Under the pieces are notes generated by a model. It searched no databases. It saw only the letters and a list, made by a program, of their open reading frames with translations, and had not been told where the DNA came from. Positions 19,141 to 30,030 of a DNA stretch of 64,000 bases are shown in pieces. The DNA is taken from NCBI GenBank assembly GCA_025093985.1, contig JACAAK010000001.1, positions 2,914,001 through 2,978,000 of the forward strand, read 5' to 3'. This DNA is from Calvatia gigantea. Lineage: Eukaryota > Basidiomycota > Agaricomycetes > Agaricales > Lycoperdaceae. Positions within the stretch are counted from its first letter, which is position 1; each line of letters starts with the position of its first letter. Both the position numbers and the translations under genes were made by a program.

Positions 19141-22100
19141 TCAAAACAAGCAAACAAAATTGCTGGGGAAGACATTTCGTCCCCGCTGCCTCCTTGTTTC
19201 GTCCAACAATTCCCCACTCCACCACCCATCCTCCGGTGTCGAAGTAACCGCAATAATATCACCCGTTTGGAAATCGAACTCCTCGTCAATCGTGGCTTGA
19301 TAATCATATAACGCTTTCACTAAAGGAGCAAAGGAGCAGAACCAGTATCGGATCAGTATTTAGTTTATCCTCTAATAAATCTCGGGGAATAAGTGAAGGG
19401 AGCAAGGTCCAAGCGAAGAACAAAGCGTCTGATGCGTTACACGCGGGTCTTCGGCCCCGGCGACCATCCACCGCTCAACACACACGGAACGTCGGAACAA
19501 TGGCGAGCTAGAAGCGCCAAGATAGAGCGTGTGTGCGCCCGAGACATAAGAACGGCCTTCTTTTCCCAAGAGACCATTCCGCTTATGGGCGACAGCCACG
19601 ACACGCCTCCGCCAACCCTCCGCATCCTTACCCAACCCAACATCACCCGAACAGAATTTCCGTCCGCTCGCCACCCACAAAGTAATCCAAGAAAGGTAAA
19701 AATTTAAATTGAGTGACGTACCATAGAACAAAATCGGCTGCCCATCCTCCGTTGTCTGTCCAGCCTGCTGGGGGGCGTGCTGCCCGAATCGTTGCATCTG
19801 CTGCATCTGGTGCCCAATCTGCAATGGCTGTGGTACCTGTTGCACCTTGCTGCTGCTGCACCTGTTGAGCCATCGGTTGCGGACTCGGTGACCTCCCAAC
19901 CGGACTTGCAGATCTATATCCACCTCCCCCGCCTCTCACTACCAACGACGTCGGAACTTGGTTCAAAGGTGGAGCATACCCGCCACCGTTTCCACTTACG
20001 GCACGCTGCTGCTGCTGCTGTTGTTGTTGACCATTGCTCAGACCGTACGTGCCGATTTGCGGCGGTGGTGGCGGTGGCGCTTGCTGAGGATACTGTCCGT
20101 ACATCTGTTGTTGTCCAGGCCCGGGTTGCATATATCCTTGTTGGGGTGGCACTTGTGCTGGTGGCGGGGCCTGGTACATATTCATGACTTGAGGGGGAGG
20201 CGGTGGCGGGGTCACCGGCGAATACATGGGTTGCGTGGGAGGCGCCATCGATGGATTTGGTGCACCAGGCGTACCCGCACCTCCCAGGTAACTCGAACGT
20301 CTCTGTTGTTGCTGTTGTTGCTGTTGCTGCTGGGGAGTATTACCGTAGGACTGCGAGTGTTGGTGACCCGGGGGTGCCTGTCCCCTTTGTTGTTGTTGTT
20401 GTTGTTGTTGTTGCTGCTGCTGCTGCTGCATCTGATACCTCTGCGCCATCTCGTCGTGTGACACCCTTCCGCTTGGGTCAAGTGCAATACCCACAGGATT
20501 TGGACTCGTCGCGCGCACAGGGGTACTTGAAGGTGGTGTCATATACGAGCTATTCCTCTTAGGCTGCTGCTGCTGTGGTTGTGGTTGCGGCGGCGGCGGT
20601 TGTTGACGCTGTTGTGGCGATTGTTGTTGATACCCCTGCTGCATCTGCTGCTGTGGCTGAGGCGAAACTGAATGTCCAGTCACATCATTCATGTTCATAA
20701 TCTCTCCAGGTCCCGGACTCGGCCCTCTCGAAGGCAGAAGTTGTGGGCTATTACTCCTCGACTGCCCGCCATGCGCACCAATACCTGCATGTCCAGCCCC
20801 AGGCTGACTGCTCACGCTCAGCGAATGTCCATGTCCATGTCCACCGGGACTAGTACTAGTAGGTTGAGGAGGACTCTGCATATGTTGAGAAACATAGCTT
20901 GCCCTGCGACTAGTTGAGCCCGTAATGCCTTTCCGCTCCCCAGGTAAGCTCTGTTGATAACCCGCCAACACCTCTTGCACGACTTCGGATCCAGAGGGCG
21001 GAAGTGTATTTTTGGGTATCATAAAGTTCACAATGGGTGGGTTTGGAGACGCAGATCTGGATCGTGCAACTGGGGGGGCGCCGACAACAAGCTCGGCAGA
21101 ATTGCTGTAATCCCTAATGCGCTGGGAGGCGCTGCCAGGAGCACCAGGTGAAGGCGAATTGAGAGGCGGTGATGCATGTGGGTGGCCGACAGAAAGCGAA
21201 TCAGCTCCTTTGGTATGACTAGGTCCAGCACTACCACCACTACTACCGCTCGGCCCTGCATTAGTAGGGGAATTTGCGGCTTGTCCTCTGTAGATGGTAT
21301 GCCTTCTACCGCTTCCAGAAGTCGAAACCACGTTCTGAAGTTCTTCGAGCTGCTTTTGCAAGGGATCGACCCCGTTCTGCTTGGCAGCAGGGGAAAAACC
21401 TCCACCCATTCCCGGCGTCTCTCCCCTATACCCCATATTTGTCAATCCGCCCCCACTAGAAGCGGGATTGATTTGTGGGTCCCTTGATGGATCGACTTTA
21501 TATGCATTGTTTCCAACCTTGATGTAAGTCTCGGCGGTGGGATCAACGGGTTCTGCGAGGGGATCATGCACGGCAGGCGATGAACGGTATGATAGAGGTT
21601 GGGAGGAAGATGGAATCGCGTTGGTGGGCCGGCGCTGGGGAGGAACGCTTGAAGATGATGCAGCGGGTGATGACGACGAGCTTGGTGTGGCGTTGATTGC
21701 ACTGTAGGTTTGAGATGAAAGAGAGGGGGCTGAAGAACTTCCGTTGATGTACGGCTGTTGTTGCGGTTGTCCACCGTAGACACTATTACGCTGAGTTGGC
21801 TGTCTTGCCAGGTTGTTTTCTGAAAATGTGTCCCTGCGTGAAGGGCCCCCTGCACCACGGCCTGCGGTGTTCATCAGCTCATCATCCTGCTGGGCTGGTA
21901 GATGGGTACTGCTACGATGGAGTTGCAGGGGGGTATCTCTGGAAGAGGAACGCGCGAAATTGGCATATCGGTAACTGGGCTGGGAGGAAGATGAAGGAAT
22001 TGCATCTGGAAGCTGGTAATTGACAAATGCAGGGGGGTCGGGAATTTGCGATCCCGTTCCATAAACAGTGACGAAGTGCTCGACTTCGCGTTCAGTTTCC

Positions 22101-23285
22101 ATGAGTTCCAGTGACACACGAACCCGTTCACACGACTGAGATATCGAACTAATCAACACACGTTGTTGCAGACGGAGAATCGATGCGCACCTCATCATCC
22201 GCCACGCATACCGTTGAAACGAGATTGGCGTATGACCACATATTATCCTTCATAAATTCGAGCCTGGCTTCTTCTAGGTCTTGGCAACTGTCACAAAACG
22301 CCTTCCAATCCTGTTCCCACTTTTGCACCGTGGACTCGATCGCCCTCGTGAAATTGGAAAATTCACGTTCATTCGCCTGTACGGTTTGCCTGGCGCGTTC
22401 AAGTTTCAGGTGTATTTTCTCCAAATCCTTGCCCTGGACGAGAGAGGATTGTGCTGTATAGGAGTTGATTTTCATGCAGTCCTGCTCATATTTCTCTCGT
22501 GCCTTTTCTACGTGTGTTTCCTGGAGCTGCTTCGCCTTGCATTGCTTTTCGATACTCGCCAGAGCCGTCTTCTTGTGATGTAATTGTTTCGAATGAAATT
22601 CGACACACGGTGTTTCGAGTTCGGTCCGAATTTGCTGCGCAAGGGTCAGGTGAAATGTTGCTTGCTTATCAGTCTCATCTCTGACGATGTCGAGAGAACG
22701 CCGCAGGTCACTATATGAAGTGATAATCAGAATCGTTAAAAGATGAGATTGGAGCAGGACAGGGATGACAACGTCCGAGTGACGCCACTCACGCCCATGA
22801 GTCATTGGGCGGGTCATTGGGCGAAAACGAGCAACTGGCCTCTTCTGCCTATGGAGGTACAGAAACGAACCGGCCACCCAGATTAAAAAACGAAGCGACC
22901 GCACATTCCCAAGGATACCCTGCGTATATCGTGAGGGAAATTCGGGACATACCCAACTTCGTCTTTTCCTAAAGGGAGCCTCGAGAGCTTTGACATCCGC
23001 TTCGCATAATCCTCTTCGATGGCAGCACTAATTAACAAGGTCAACATCACGATGGTGGGGCCAGTGGTCGTCGTTGATTTAAGCTCACCGCTCTTTCCAG
23101 AAATTGCGCAACTCTTCTGTCGTATGGGTCGCGCCTCTCATGCGCCTGGACAGGACATCGAAGCCCTGGTCCTTGAAACCCCAGAATGAATTACAGAAAT
23201 CGATGGATCCGCGCTGAGCGGTGGGAGAGCCCGTCCGCGCAAACTGTGAGAGCGACGTTGTGGAGGACTGCCGTCTGGCAGACAT
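19141..23285 (-). CDS. F-BAR / SH3 protein (Cdc15/Imp2/Hof1-like)
   Basis: ATG 23285 starts MSARRQSSTTSLSQFARTGS. The F-BAR domain spans exons 1-4: FCNSFWG...GFDVLSRRMR, AAIEEDYAKRMSKL, then LRRSLDIVRDETDKQATFHL and a long coiled region to MWSYANLVSTVCVADDE (22230). The exon from about 22140 resumes SCERVRVSLELMETEREVEH, then a very long disordered part rich in Ser, Pro and Gln. The last exon (19319-19141) is an SH3 domain: VKALYDYQATIDEEFDFQ, GDIIAVTSTPEDGWWSGEL, VFPSNFV. The family bends plasma membrane and organises the cytokinetic ring or septum in fungi; that role is inferred. The final intron (19320-19721, ~400 bp) is unusually long. A frame switch near 19807-19861 needs an intron or indicates an indel. 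The exon at about 22800-22855 is not resolved. Confidence 0.85.
20280..20660 (-). repeat. Poly-glutamine CAG/CAA repeats in the F-BAR gene
   Basis: Several CAG/CAA runs encode Gln tracts (about 20296-20330, 20390-20430, 20560-20610), separated by Pro and Ser. They are likely length-polymorphic and lie in the disordered linker between F-BAR and SH3. Confidence 0.8.
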
Positions 23286-23513
23286 ATTCCGCAGAGCTGT
23301 AGTCTAGTGGTTGTGGAAAGAAGAAAAACCAGACGAGCGCTATAGGCTGTGGTTACCGGCACCCTGCACGTGGTTGCAATCTCACTCTTTGTGACCTGCT
23401 CCGTCCACTCCTCCGGCCGTCTAAAAACACGACCTTTACGCCTCGACCCTTCTCTTGACCCCGAAATATCCTCGCGTTGCTGGGGACGCTTGCCTAAATA
23501 AGGCCAAAAAGAT

Positions 23514-23585
23514 TCCTTCTAGCCGACTCGAACGACTGACCTCGTCATTACTAGTGACGCGCTCTACCAACTGAGCTAAGAAGGA
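23514..23585 (-). tRNA. tRNA-Thr(AGT)
   Basis: 72 nt and intronless. Acceptor arms TCCTTCT/AGAAGGA pair. The D arm is GCTC-AGTTGGTA-GAGC. The anticodon arm CGTCA-CTAGTAA-TGACG gives anticodon AGT. The T arm contains GTTCGAGTC (B box), and TAGCTCAGTTGG is the A box. A T5 run follows the 3' end (23506-23510 on the + strand as A5), a Pol III terminator. It sits between two divergent protein genes. Confidence 0.95.
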
Positions 23586-23698
23586 CTCACTACCTTCAAA
23601 CAATCCATTGTTCACATTTCTATTCCAAACGGGATAAAACAAAGCACATAAGCTCCTTGCTAATCCATCCAGAAGCCCACACACCCCGCAAAGCAATT

Positions 23699-24837
23699 AT
23701 GCCAGCCCGCTCAAGATCGAGGTCTCAAGAGCGTGAAGCTCGAACCATGGTGCAGCGTCGTGCACGGAGCCGTGACAAGAGTAGCAGCCCACGACGAGAG
23801 AAACCACAAGATAGAAGCAGGAGGGATGAAGGACGAGACAGACGGGACAAACGCTCAAGGTCAAGGTCAAGGGACAGGCGGCACCAGCGGAAAGCACGCT
23901 CGCGTTCGCGCTCGCCTCGACGCCGACGTGACTCTCGTTCGCGTTCTCGGTCCTGTTCACGCTCGAGAGATCGGAGGGAGAAGCGGAAGCGGAGACGCTC
24001 GCAGTCAGCACCATCGAGTGACGGTGATTCTGATGACGAGCGGAAACGACGGAGAAAGGAAAAAAGGAGCAAACGCAAAGAAAGCCGGGAGAGAAGAAAG
24101 GAACGAAAGAAAGACAAAAAAGAAAAGGGCAAGGTAAGTAGATCAACGAACCCCGAACGCTTGGCCACTCGCTGATCCCTCGCCTTCCAGGGGAAAAGCA
24201 GCACGTCCCATTGGGGAAAATATGGTATCATTACTGAGATCGAGTGAGTATTCTCGACCCCGAGCGCCTTGTCATTGCTAATCATCCTCCCATTCTCAGT
24301 CTTTTTACCAAGGGTCCAGAATTCCAGGCTTGGCTCGTGGAAGAACGGAAAATCAACCCAGAAACGCTCTCAAAAGACCTGGAGAGAAAAGAATTTGCCC
24401 GCTTCATCGAAGATTACAACACCGGTATGTTCGGCCTAGCATCTTCATGCAACATAGCTCACCCCCATCTCCTCGCAGCTACACTTCCTCATGAAAAGTT
24501 CTATGACATGGCAAAATACGAACGACGTATGGATGCCCTTCGCCAAGGAGAATTTTTGCCACCCGCCGATGATACCTACGATCCTGAAGCGGATATGCGT
24601 GCACTCACTGGTGCTCACAAGAAGAAAGCGTCAGATAGAGAAACATACATGTCGCGAGAACAGCTGGAGGAATTAAGAAAGGTTCAGAATGAACGGGCAC
24701 AAGTGAGCAGTCTGCACAGCGTCACAGCGAATAGCTTCTGATCATGTTTATAGGTGAGCAAGATGAGATTACTAGGCATGGAAATTAAACAGACTCTGGG
24801 GGTTCGCATGGATGGGACGACTTTTGATGAGATATAA
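23699..24837 (+). CDS. Arginine/serine-rich nuclear protein with conserved C-terminal module
   Basis: Five exons (23699-24133, 24191-24243, 24300-24424, 24479-24702, 24754-24837) encode 306 aa. Residues 1-145 are RS/RD and KR repeats (SRSRSRDRR, SRSRSPRRRR, then a KERKKDKKEKGK tail), typical of nuclear speckle or splicing proteins. The conserved module follows: SHWGKYGIITEIDLFTKGPE, FQAWLVEERKINPETLS, FARFIEDYNTATLPHEKFYD, then a helical tail to TTFDEI. This module occurs widely in eukaryotic RS-rich proteins of poorly known function. The ATG at 23699 is the first in frame. It is divergent from the F-BAR gene with a tRNA-Thr between. A role in pre-mRNA splicing is inferred. Confidence 0.8.
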
Positions 24838-25127
24838 GTACCTGAGGTGTCTTGCTCATGTATGTACCCGACACATCTGAACTCTCTTGTTTACCTGTAA
24901 TTGTTACCAGTGTCATTGTCCCCTTTTTTGTGCTGGAGGCTGAGAAACCGCCGTCCTCGTCGCAAAAACAGAAATATCATGTTAATATATTTCTACAGAG
25001 CTATTCAGATTCGCGATCCAAATCATGACTGTGTGAAACCCCGTCACAGAACATGAATGATGAAATTCCTGTGACATCTTGAATTGCCTTTCCCCTCCCG
25101 CCCCTCTCTGTTAGGCAATCACAGATT

Positions 25128-26708
25128 ATGTTGAAAACTGCTTGCCCATACTGCTACCACCCCACCTTTGATCAAGTTCCTCCGCAAGACCCGAACCAGA
25201 AGAATTCCTGGGAAGAGATCAACCAACTTCATAATGACATCCGTAAGCTGGACGAAATTGTCGCAGAACTCTCGAGGAAACGTGCTGCCCTCCTACGGGA
25301 CCTGAATGCTGTTCAACCATTAATAAGTACTCTTCCAAGAGAGACCCTATCCCTCATTTTCCTATTCGCCTGCCCTCCCCCGAAATTCGGAAACTTCCCC
25401 GAGAAAGAAGACGTCATCCGGGTTGTGAGGGGAGTTGACTTGCGATGGTACGGCATGTACACTGTACTGAGCGATGTATGTCACCTTTGGCGCAAAACCC
25501 TTTTACACACACCACAGTTGTGGACATGTGTTACTGGGAGCATCACCGACGACACCATCGATACCAATGTCTCCTTCTTTCTTCAGTTTTTCAATAACTC
25601 GGGGGACCTACCCCTGACCTTGTCCTTTCATTACAATCGAACTGAGGCCCCCAACAGCACGGAGACCTTGCTCCACCCGAGTATCGATGCTCGCCTTTTG
25701 GAAAGCTTTCCGAGAATAGAAAATCTACACCTCGAGACCCCGCCTCCCGCCTGGCTCTCTCACTCGCCTCCCTATCTCACCCGCCTCAACCACTGCTCTC
25801 TTGACGGGATTCCACCCGAGAGGTTACCAGACCTCACGCTCAGGCACAGTTCTCGTCTCACCCAACTTACCCTGATCGATATACCTGTCCCTATTGATTT
25901 GCCCTCGCCCTGCCCCTTGACCATACTAAATCTATGTTACGTCCCCTTGGATACCTGCTTCTACATCCTCTTGAACTGCCCAAATCTGATTGAGCTACGC
26001 GCTAGATCTATGGCGACTACCTGGGATATGGACTCCGATCCTTTACCAGTGGAGAGGTTTACGTTGAGCAAATTGGAAGTCTTTGACTGGTTGGTCGTTT
26101 CGTCGATGGGAATTGACAAAAGGTGGCAAGACGCCCTGCTAAATCATATTCACCTCCCCTCCCTTCGTACTCTTCGTTGGAACCACACATTCCACAGTTT
26201 GTTTTTCGCTTTTGAGCAGGCCGCGGAAACTCTCTTTTCCAATTTGCCCCCAACGCTTACAACTCTGGACCTCGATAAAATCGGAGGGATGCAAGAAGAC
26301 TTTGTAACAGTCTTCAACCGCCTTCCTGATGATATCAACATCGAACATCTTATTTTGAGGGGCTGTACAACCTCTGTTGTCCAGGACATTCTGCGAGTAC
26401 TCATGCCGCAAGAAGACGGAAACCTGAGGTTTTCGCATCTAAGAAAGATCACATTAGACGGAATGCGAGTGATGGTAACGGACTTCCGTTCTAATCCTGA
26501 AGAGTCACGGCGCAACGCGGGGAAGGAAATCACAGTTTTGCTGACGAAAGTGCTGGATCCGAGGTCGAATGGGTCGGGAGATGGTTTCACACTGTATCTT
26601 ACCAACATGGCGAGTTGCAGCTGGGTTTCTGAACCAGTCCAACAAGCTATATCTGGATTGCAGGGCGAGGGTCACAGAGTAGAGGTGCAAGTAGGTTCAG
26701 CATCTTAA
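25128..26708 (+). CDS. F-box-like protein, divergent relative 4
   Basis: Intronless, 526 aa from ATG 25128. The N-terminus MLKTACPYCYHPT keeps the CxxC of the array genes. It is followed by a coil (INQLHNDIRKLDEIVAELSR, KRAALLRDLNAVQPL), the F-box-like LPRETLSLIFLFACPPPKF, WRKTLLHTPQLWTCV, and LRR-like patches (FPRIENLHLETPP, PLTILNLCYVPLD, CPNLIELRA). The order and several motifs match the minus-strand array 15 kb away, so it is an older paralogue in the opposite orientation. No defects are seen. SCF adaptor function is inferred from the family. Confidence 0.82.
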   Translation: MLKTACPYCYHPTFDQVPPQDPNQKNSWEEINQLHNDIRKLDEIVAELSRKRAALLRDLNAVQPLISTLPRETLSLIFLFACPPPKFGNFPEKEDVIRVVRGVDLRWYGMYTVLSDVCHLWRKTLLHTPQLWTCVTGSITDDTIDTNVSFFLQFFNNSGDLPLTLSFHYNRTEAPNSTETLLHPSIDARLLESFPRIENLHLETPPPAWLSHSPPYLTRLNHCSLDGIPPERLPDLTLRHSSRLTQLTLIDIPVPIDLPSPCPLTILNLCYVPLDTCFYILLNCPNLIELRARSMATTWDMDSDPLPVERFTLSKLEVFDWLVVSSMGIDKRWQDALLNHIHLPSLRTLRWNHTFHSLFFAFEQAAETLFSNLPPTLTTLDLDKIGGMQEDFVTVFNRLPDDINIEHLILRGCTTSVVQDILRVLMPQEDGNLRFSHLRKITLDGMRVMVTDFRSNPEESRRNAGKEITVLLTKVLDPRSNGSGDGFTLYLTNMASCSWVSEPVQQAISGLQGEGHRVEVQVGSAS

Positions 26709-27320
26709 TATGGTGCCGTCCGAGTGGGTATTACAACGCTTCCCGACTTGAATAGCACGAAACGGACCCCGATTACATTGATTTGGCCTTGGATACGTGA
26801 TTTACCGTGGTATACCCCATATTTTAGAGCCTCAGTTCCGGCAAGCTAGTGTTGGTCATTAATCACCACCTTGGTGCCATCAGCAAGCCAACTATCGCCA
26901 GATTGAAAGACTCACTTGTGCTACGTCTTTCAGTGCGATTATGTCTAGAACTACTCCATACTGTTGTTATATCTCATTCCGCTGGGCTGCCCTTGGGGGA
27001 TTCAAACTTGCGGAAGACCCCGGGAAGAGATCGGCTACCTTCCAGGACGAGATCCGTACGCTGAACAGTCTGTCGCAGGGCCCTACAAGGAAGGTGGTAA
27101 CCCCCACCTCCCCGGACAGCATCCCCCTAACAAAAGTCTCATTGCCCATGAATTGAACATTCGAGGAATTGATAACATAGCATAGCGCTCGTCTTCTCGG
27201 AGTTTCAATATTCAATATCATTATTCAATTAACAAAGCTTAATCAAGCTTGATCAAGACCAACTCCGTTATCATCATCACCAGACCACTTCGCACTCTCC
27301 TGTTTTCCTGGGCCACGCTC
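26709..27320. other. Spacer between the two + strand F-box genes
   Basis: About 600 bp holding the 3' flank of the first gene and the promoter of the second. No gene or clear site is seen. Confidence 0.5.
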
Positions 27321-28841
27321 ATGAGCACCCTGCGCCCATCCTCTTCTTATGACCCCACTGCAACGCGACATCCCAATGATTCCGGGGGAAAAACCACCCC
27401 AGTTCATGACGACACCAGGGATTCGGAGGATCCGGTTACTTCGAATTCTGGAGAGCGGGTGAAGGCTCTGCGAAGGTGGAATGCAACCCAACTCGCGATC
27501 GGCAAACTCCCATGGGAGATTTTGTCTCTCATCTTTCAAGCTACATGCCCTCCCGCGGTGTTCGGCGCAGAAAAGGGAGGAAATCCTCCAGTCCTGGTGC
27601 ACATCGTCCTCAGCCAAGTCTGCCTGTATTGGCGGGAAGTCGTGCAGGCGACGCCACAACTCTGGACACGTCTCACGCTGTACTTGAATCCTGTCAAGTT
27701 CAACCACGCCGTCTCCCTCCTTCTCCAATTCTTGAATAGATCTGGAGACCTTCCTTTGACTTTAGCCTTGTACTTTTCCCCCCATATGGGAATCCCGGTA
27801 GACAGCCTCGTCCATGAAGATATTGACCCCCTCCTGCTGAAGAACCTCCCAAGGATCCGGGGCCTTGACCTCTCAGTCCCACCTGAGGCATGGCTATCGC
27901 CGGCCCTACCGCCTCTCGGTCAATTATCATCCTTAACCCTCAGTTATATCCAGAGACCGCTTATTTTGGGTGCTTCCCCTCACCTGCGCCACCTCCACAT
28001 CACCAGGGTCCTCTCCCCTATTTTATTGCAGCCTTCGTGTCAAACAATTACCACACTTCGTCTGTCGACCTCGCCCATTGACGTGTGCGCCACAATAATG
28101 TCGCAATGTCCACGGCTTGTTGAACTCAGAAACTATCGTCCTCATTATGTGCGGAATAGGGATACCCCCGTTTGGCCAACTGAACGAACTTCGTTCCTGG
28201 ATATAAAAGTCTTTGAATGGGAGATATTGTCGAGTGAAGGTGATGATATCACATGGCAGAGTGCCGTGTTGAACAACACAAATCTCCCTTCTTTGCAATA
28301 TCTTCGTTGGAGCCATCCAAGATGGCTCCGCAACCCATTTCCCTATGAGCATACTGCAGGCGGATTTTTCAGTGGGTTGCCCGCTACCCTCACCAAATTG
28401 ACGTTTTATGGTATCCATGCCCTGGAAGAAAGTAACGATTACTCCTCAACCGTCACTCGCATTCGCAACGACGCCAATGTCGAACAGATCACCTTTGCCA
28501 AATGTAATGCCAAATTCATCCTCGAGATTGTGCGGAGCCTTGAACCTCAACCAGGCGTGCAGCTCAAGTTCCCTGGCCTCCGGGATATTACTATAGAGTC
28601 ATTTCTAGTGTTGCCGCCCGATTCTTCAACGGTGGAGCGCACCCGAAGTATCTCGCACTCCTTGATCAACATGTTGGAACATCGGATGCGCATGTTGGGA
28701 GCACCATTTTCTATCCATTTGGTGCGTTCGCCAGATCTAAAATGGCCACCCGATGCCCGGCGGATGCTTGCGGAACTGAAGAAGCACGGTTTTCAGCTTG
28801 AGATTTTCGAGGACTTGGAATCAGTAAAGTGGTTGGCTTGA
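27321..28841 (+). CDS. F-box-like protein, divergent relative 5
   Basis: Intronless, 506 aa from ATG 27321, the first ATG in frame. The N-terminus is Ser/Pro/Asp-rich (MSTLRPSSSYDPTATRHPND) and lacks the CPxC motif and most of the coil of its relatives. It retains RVKALRRWNATQLAIGKLPW, EILSLIFQATCPPAVFG (F-box-like), WREVVQATPQLWTRL and LRR-like patches (LPRIRGLDLSVPPEAW, QTITTLRLSTSPID, CPRLVELRNY). It is head-to-tail with the gene at 25128. The altered N-terminus suggests a different partner or loss of a coil interaction; this is inference. Confidence 0.8.
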   Translation: MSTLRPSSSYDPTATRHPNDSGGKTTPVHDDTRDSEDPVTSNSGERVKALRRWNATQLAIGKLPWEILSLIFQATCPPAVFGAEKGGNPPVLVHIVLSQVCLYWREVVQATPQLWTRLTLYLNPVKFNHAVSLLLQFLNRSGDLPLTLALYFSPHMGIPVDSLVHEDIDPLLLKNLPRIRGLDLSVPPEAWLSPALPPLGQLSSLTLSYIQRPLILGASPHLRHLHITRVLSPILLQPSCQTITTLRLSTSPIDVCATIMSQCPRLVELRNYRPHYVRNRDTPVWPTERTSFLDIKVFEWEILSSEGDDITWQSAVLNNTNLPSLQYLRWSHPRWLRNPFPYEHTAGGFFSGLPATLTKLTFYGIHALEESNDYSSTVTRIRNDANVEQITFAKCNAKFILEIVRSLEPQPGVQLKFPGLRDITIESFLVLPPDSSTVERTRSISHSLINMLEHRMRMLGAPFSIHLVRSPDLKWPPDARRMLAELKKHGFQLEIFEDLESVKWLA

Positions 28842-29325
28842 TTATTAATGCGTTACTTTCTCGCCCTCGTAGAATGCTCGAGTGGCAAAAAAACAATAAC
28901 ACTTTTACCCTTTGCGTCAGTTCCCCCTCAAAATCTTGAGCCAAGATTTCCTCTTACGCCACCTTTGATTTCGATTTATTCTTTGGGTTGTAACGTTATG
29001 TCATAGCTCTGGTAATGGAGGAAGATTTACTCAAACAGATACCACCGTTGCAGCAACAGAGGACTGGAATCATGGGAAATCACTCCGGAGCTGCCGCGCT
29101 CTGGAGTGGTCAAACAAATTCCGGGCCTACGAGATGAGCACCAGAAGTCGCACCAACTCAATGGGATCACGTTTTCGCTGTGGAGGATTTTTCATTTCAC
29201 TTTCCAGCAGGTAATCACCCAACAGTACGTACTATTCAACTCAATCTCGCCTGTGCTGGAAAGACTCTTTTATAGATAGTTGCTTGGGATTTTACATTAC
29301 TGGCCTGTCACTACAAAGTGGTGAT
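28842..29325. other. Intergenic, convergent gene ends
   Basis: 3' flanks of the F-box gene and of the membrane protein gene. Nothing else is seen. Confidence 0.5.
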
Positions 29326-29997
29326 CTACTGCCTTTCTGCGCCCTTTTCCTTCTTTCTTGAATCATCGGTTCTTTCCTCGACATACTGTTCAGCATCCTT
29401 CTTGAACTTATCTGCAACAGCCTTGAAACCGAGTGTATCCGCAATGCCATACCCTCCGGCATTGATAATGAGGAAGAACCAGAACACGTCTTGTAAGGAT
29501 GCAAGGAGTAAAGGGGCAGACCCGAACCTCTTGGGTGAGAACAGACACCCAAGAAGCCCGGTAAAAGCGAATACACCATTTAAGGTTGCTTATACAGAAT
29601 GTCAGCACGAACGTGACGGTGGACCTTGGTCAACATACCAACAGTCTTGTACGCATCATCCTGGTCGCTCATTCCAGCAGAAATGCCAGCGAATGCGGCT
29701 CCCATTATGAGCGAAGCGAAGGCAAAAGCGGCTCCTGGATCAGCATCCCGATAGATAAATTGCTTTGAGTGAAGTATGAGTTATCGACTGGTGGTTGTGG
29801 AGCATTGGATATGTGCTTACCAGGCCAGTAAGTTTAGACACAAGAGCTGGCAAGGGTCCGTCGTAAATCAAAATGGGAGCAAATACAATAGAGAGGGAGA
29901 GGAAGACGTCGAACACGCCTTTAGCAAAGACGATGCGCCTTGCACGCTCGGTTCGGTCGTTCTTGTTGCGCTCTATGATGGAGGAAATTCTAGACAT
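29326..29997 (-). CDS. Small four-TM membrane protein, unknown family
   Basis: Exons 29997-29821, 29762-29639 and 29588-29326 give 187 aa in frame. After a charged N-terminus (MSRISSIIERNKNDRTERAR) come about four hydrophobic segments: VFDVFLSLSIVFAPILIYDG, AAFAFASLIMGAAFAGIS, GVFAFTGLLGCLF and VFWFFLIINAGGYGIAD. The C-terminus is charged (KDAEQYVEERTDDSRKKEKG). The start is the first in-frame ATG. No known family signature is recognised. It is probably an endomembrane protein. Confidence 0.7.
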
Positions 29998-30030
29998 GAT
30001 GGTCTCTGAAGTCTCCACCTCGATTACTGC

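Noticed and set aside
19958..20562. Plus-strand leucine- and valine-rich frames
   Set aside because: They are shadows of CAG/CAA repeats of the F-BAR gene on the minus strand.
23657..23698. Upstream extension of the SR-rich protein
   Set aside because: It has no ATG, and the first in-frame ATG at 23699 begins the RS-rich protein.
23697..24285. Long antisense frames under the RS-rich exon
   Set aside because: RS/RD repeat codons leave long open frames on the other strand; composition explains them.
25128..28841. The two + strand F-box genes as one tandem duplication with the array
   Set aside because: They share architecture, but the spacer repeats and phosphatase tails are absent. They look like older dispersed paralogues.
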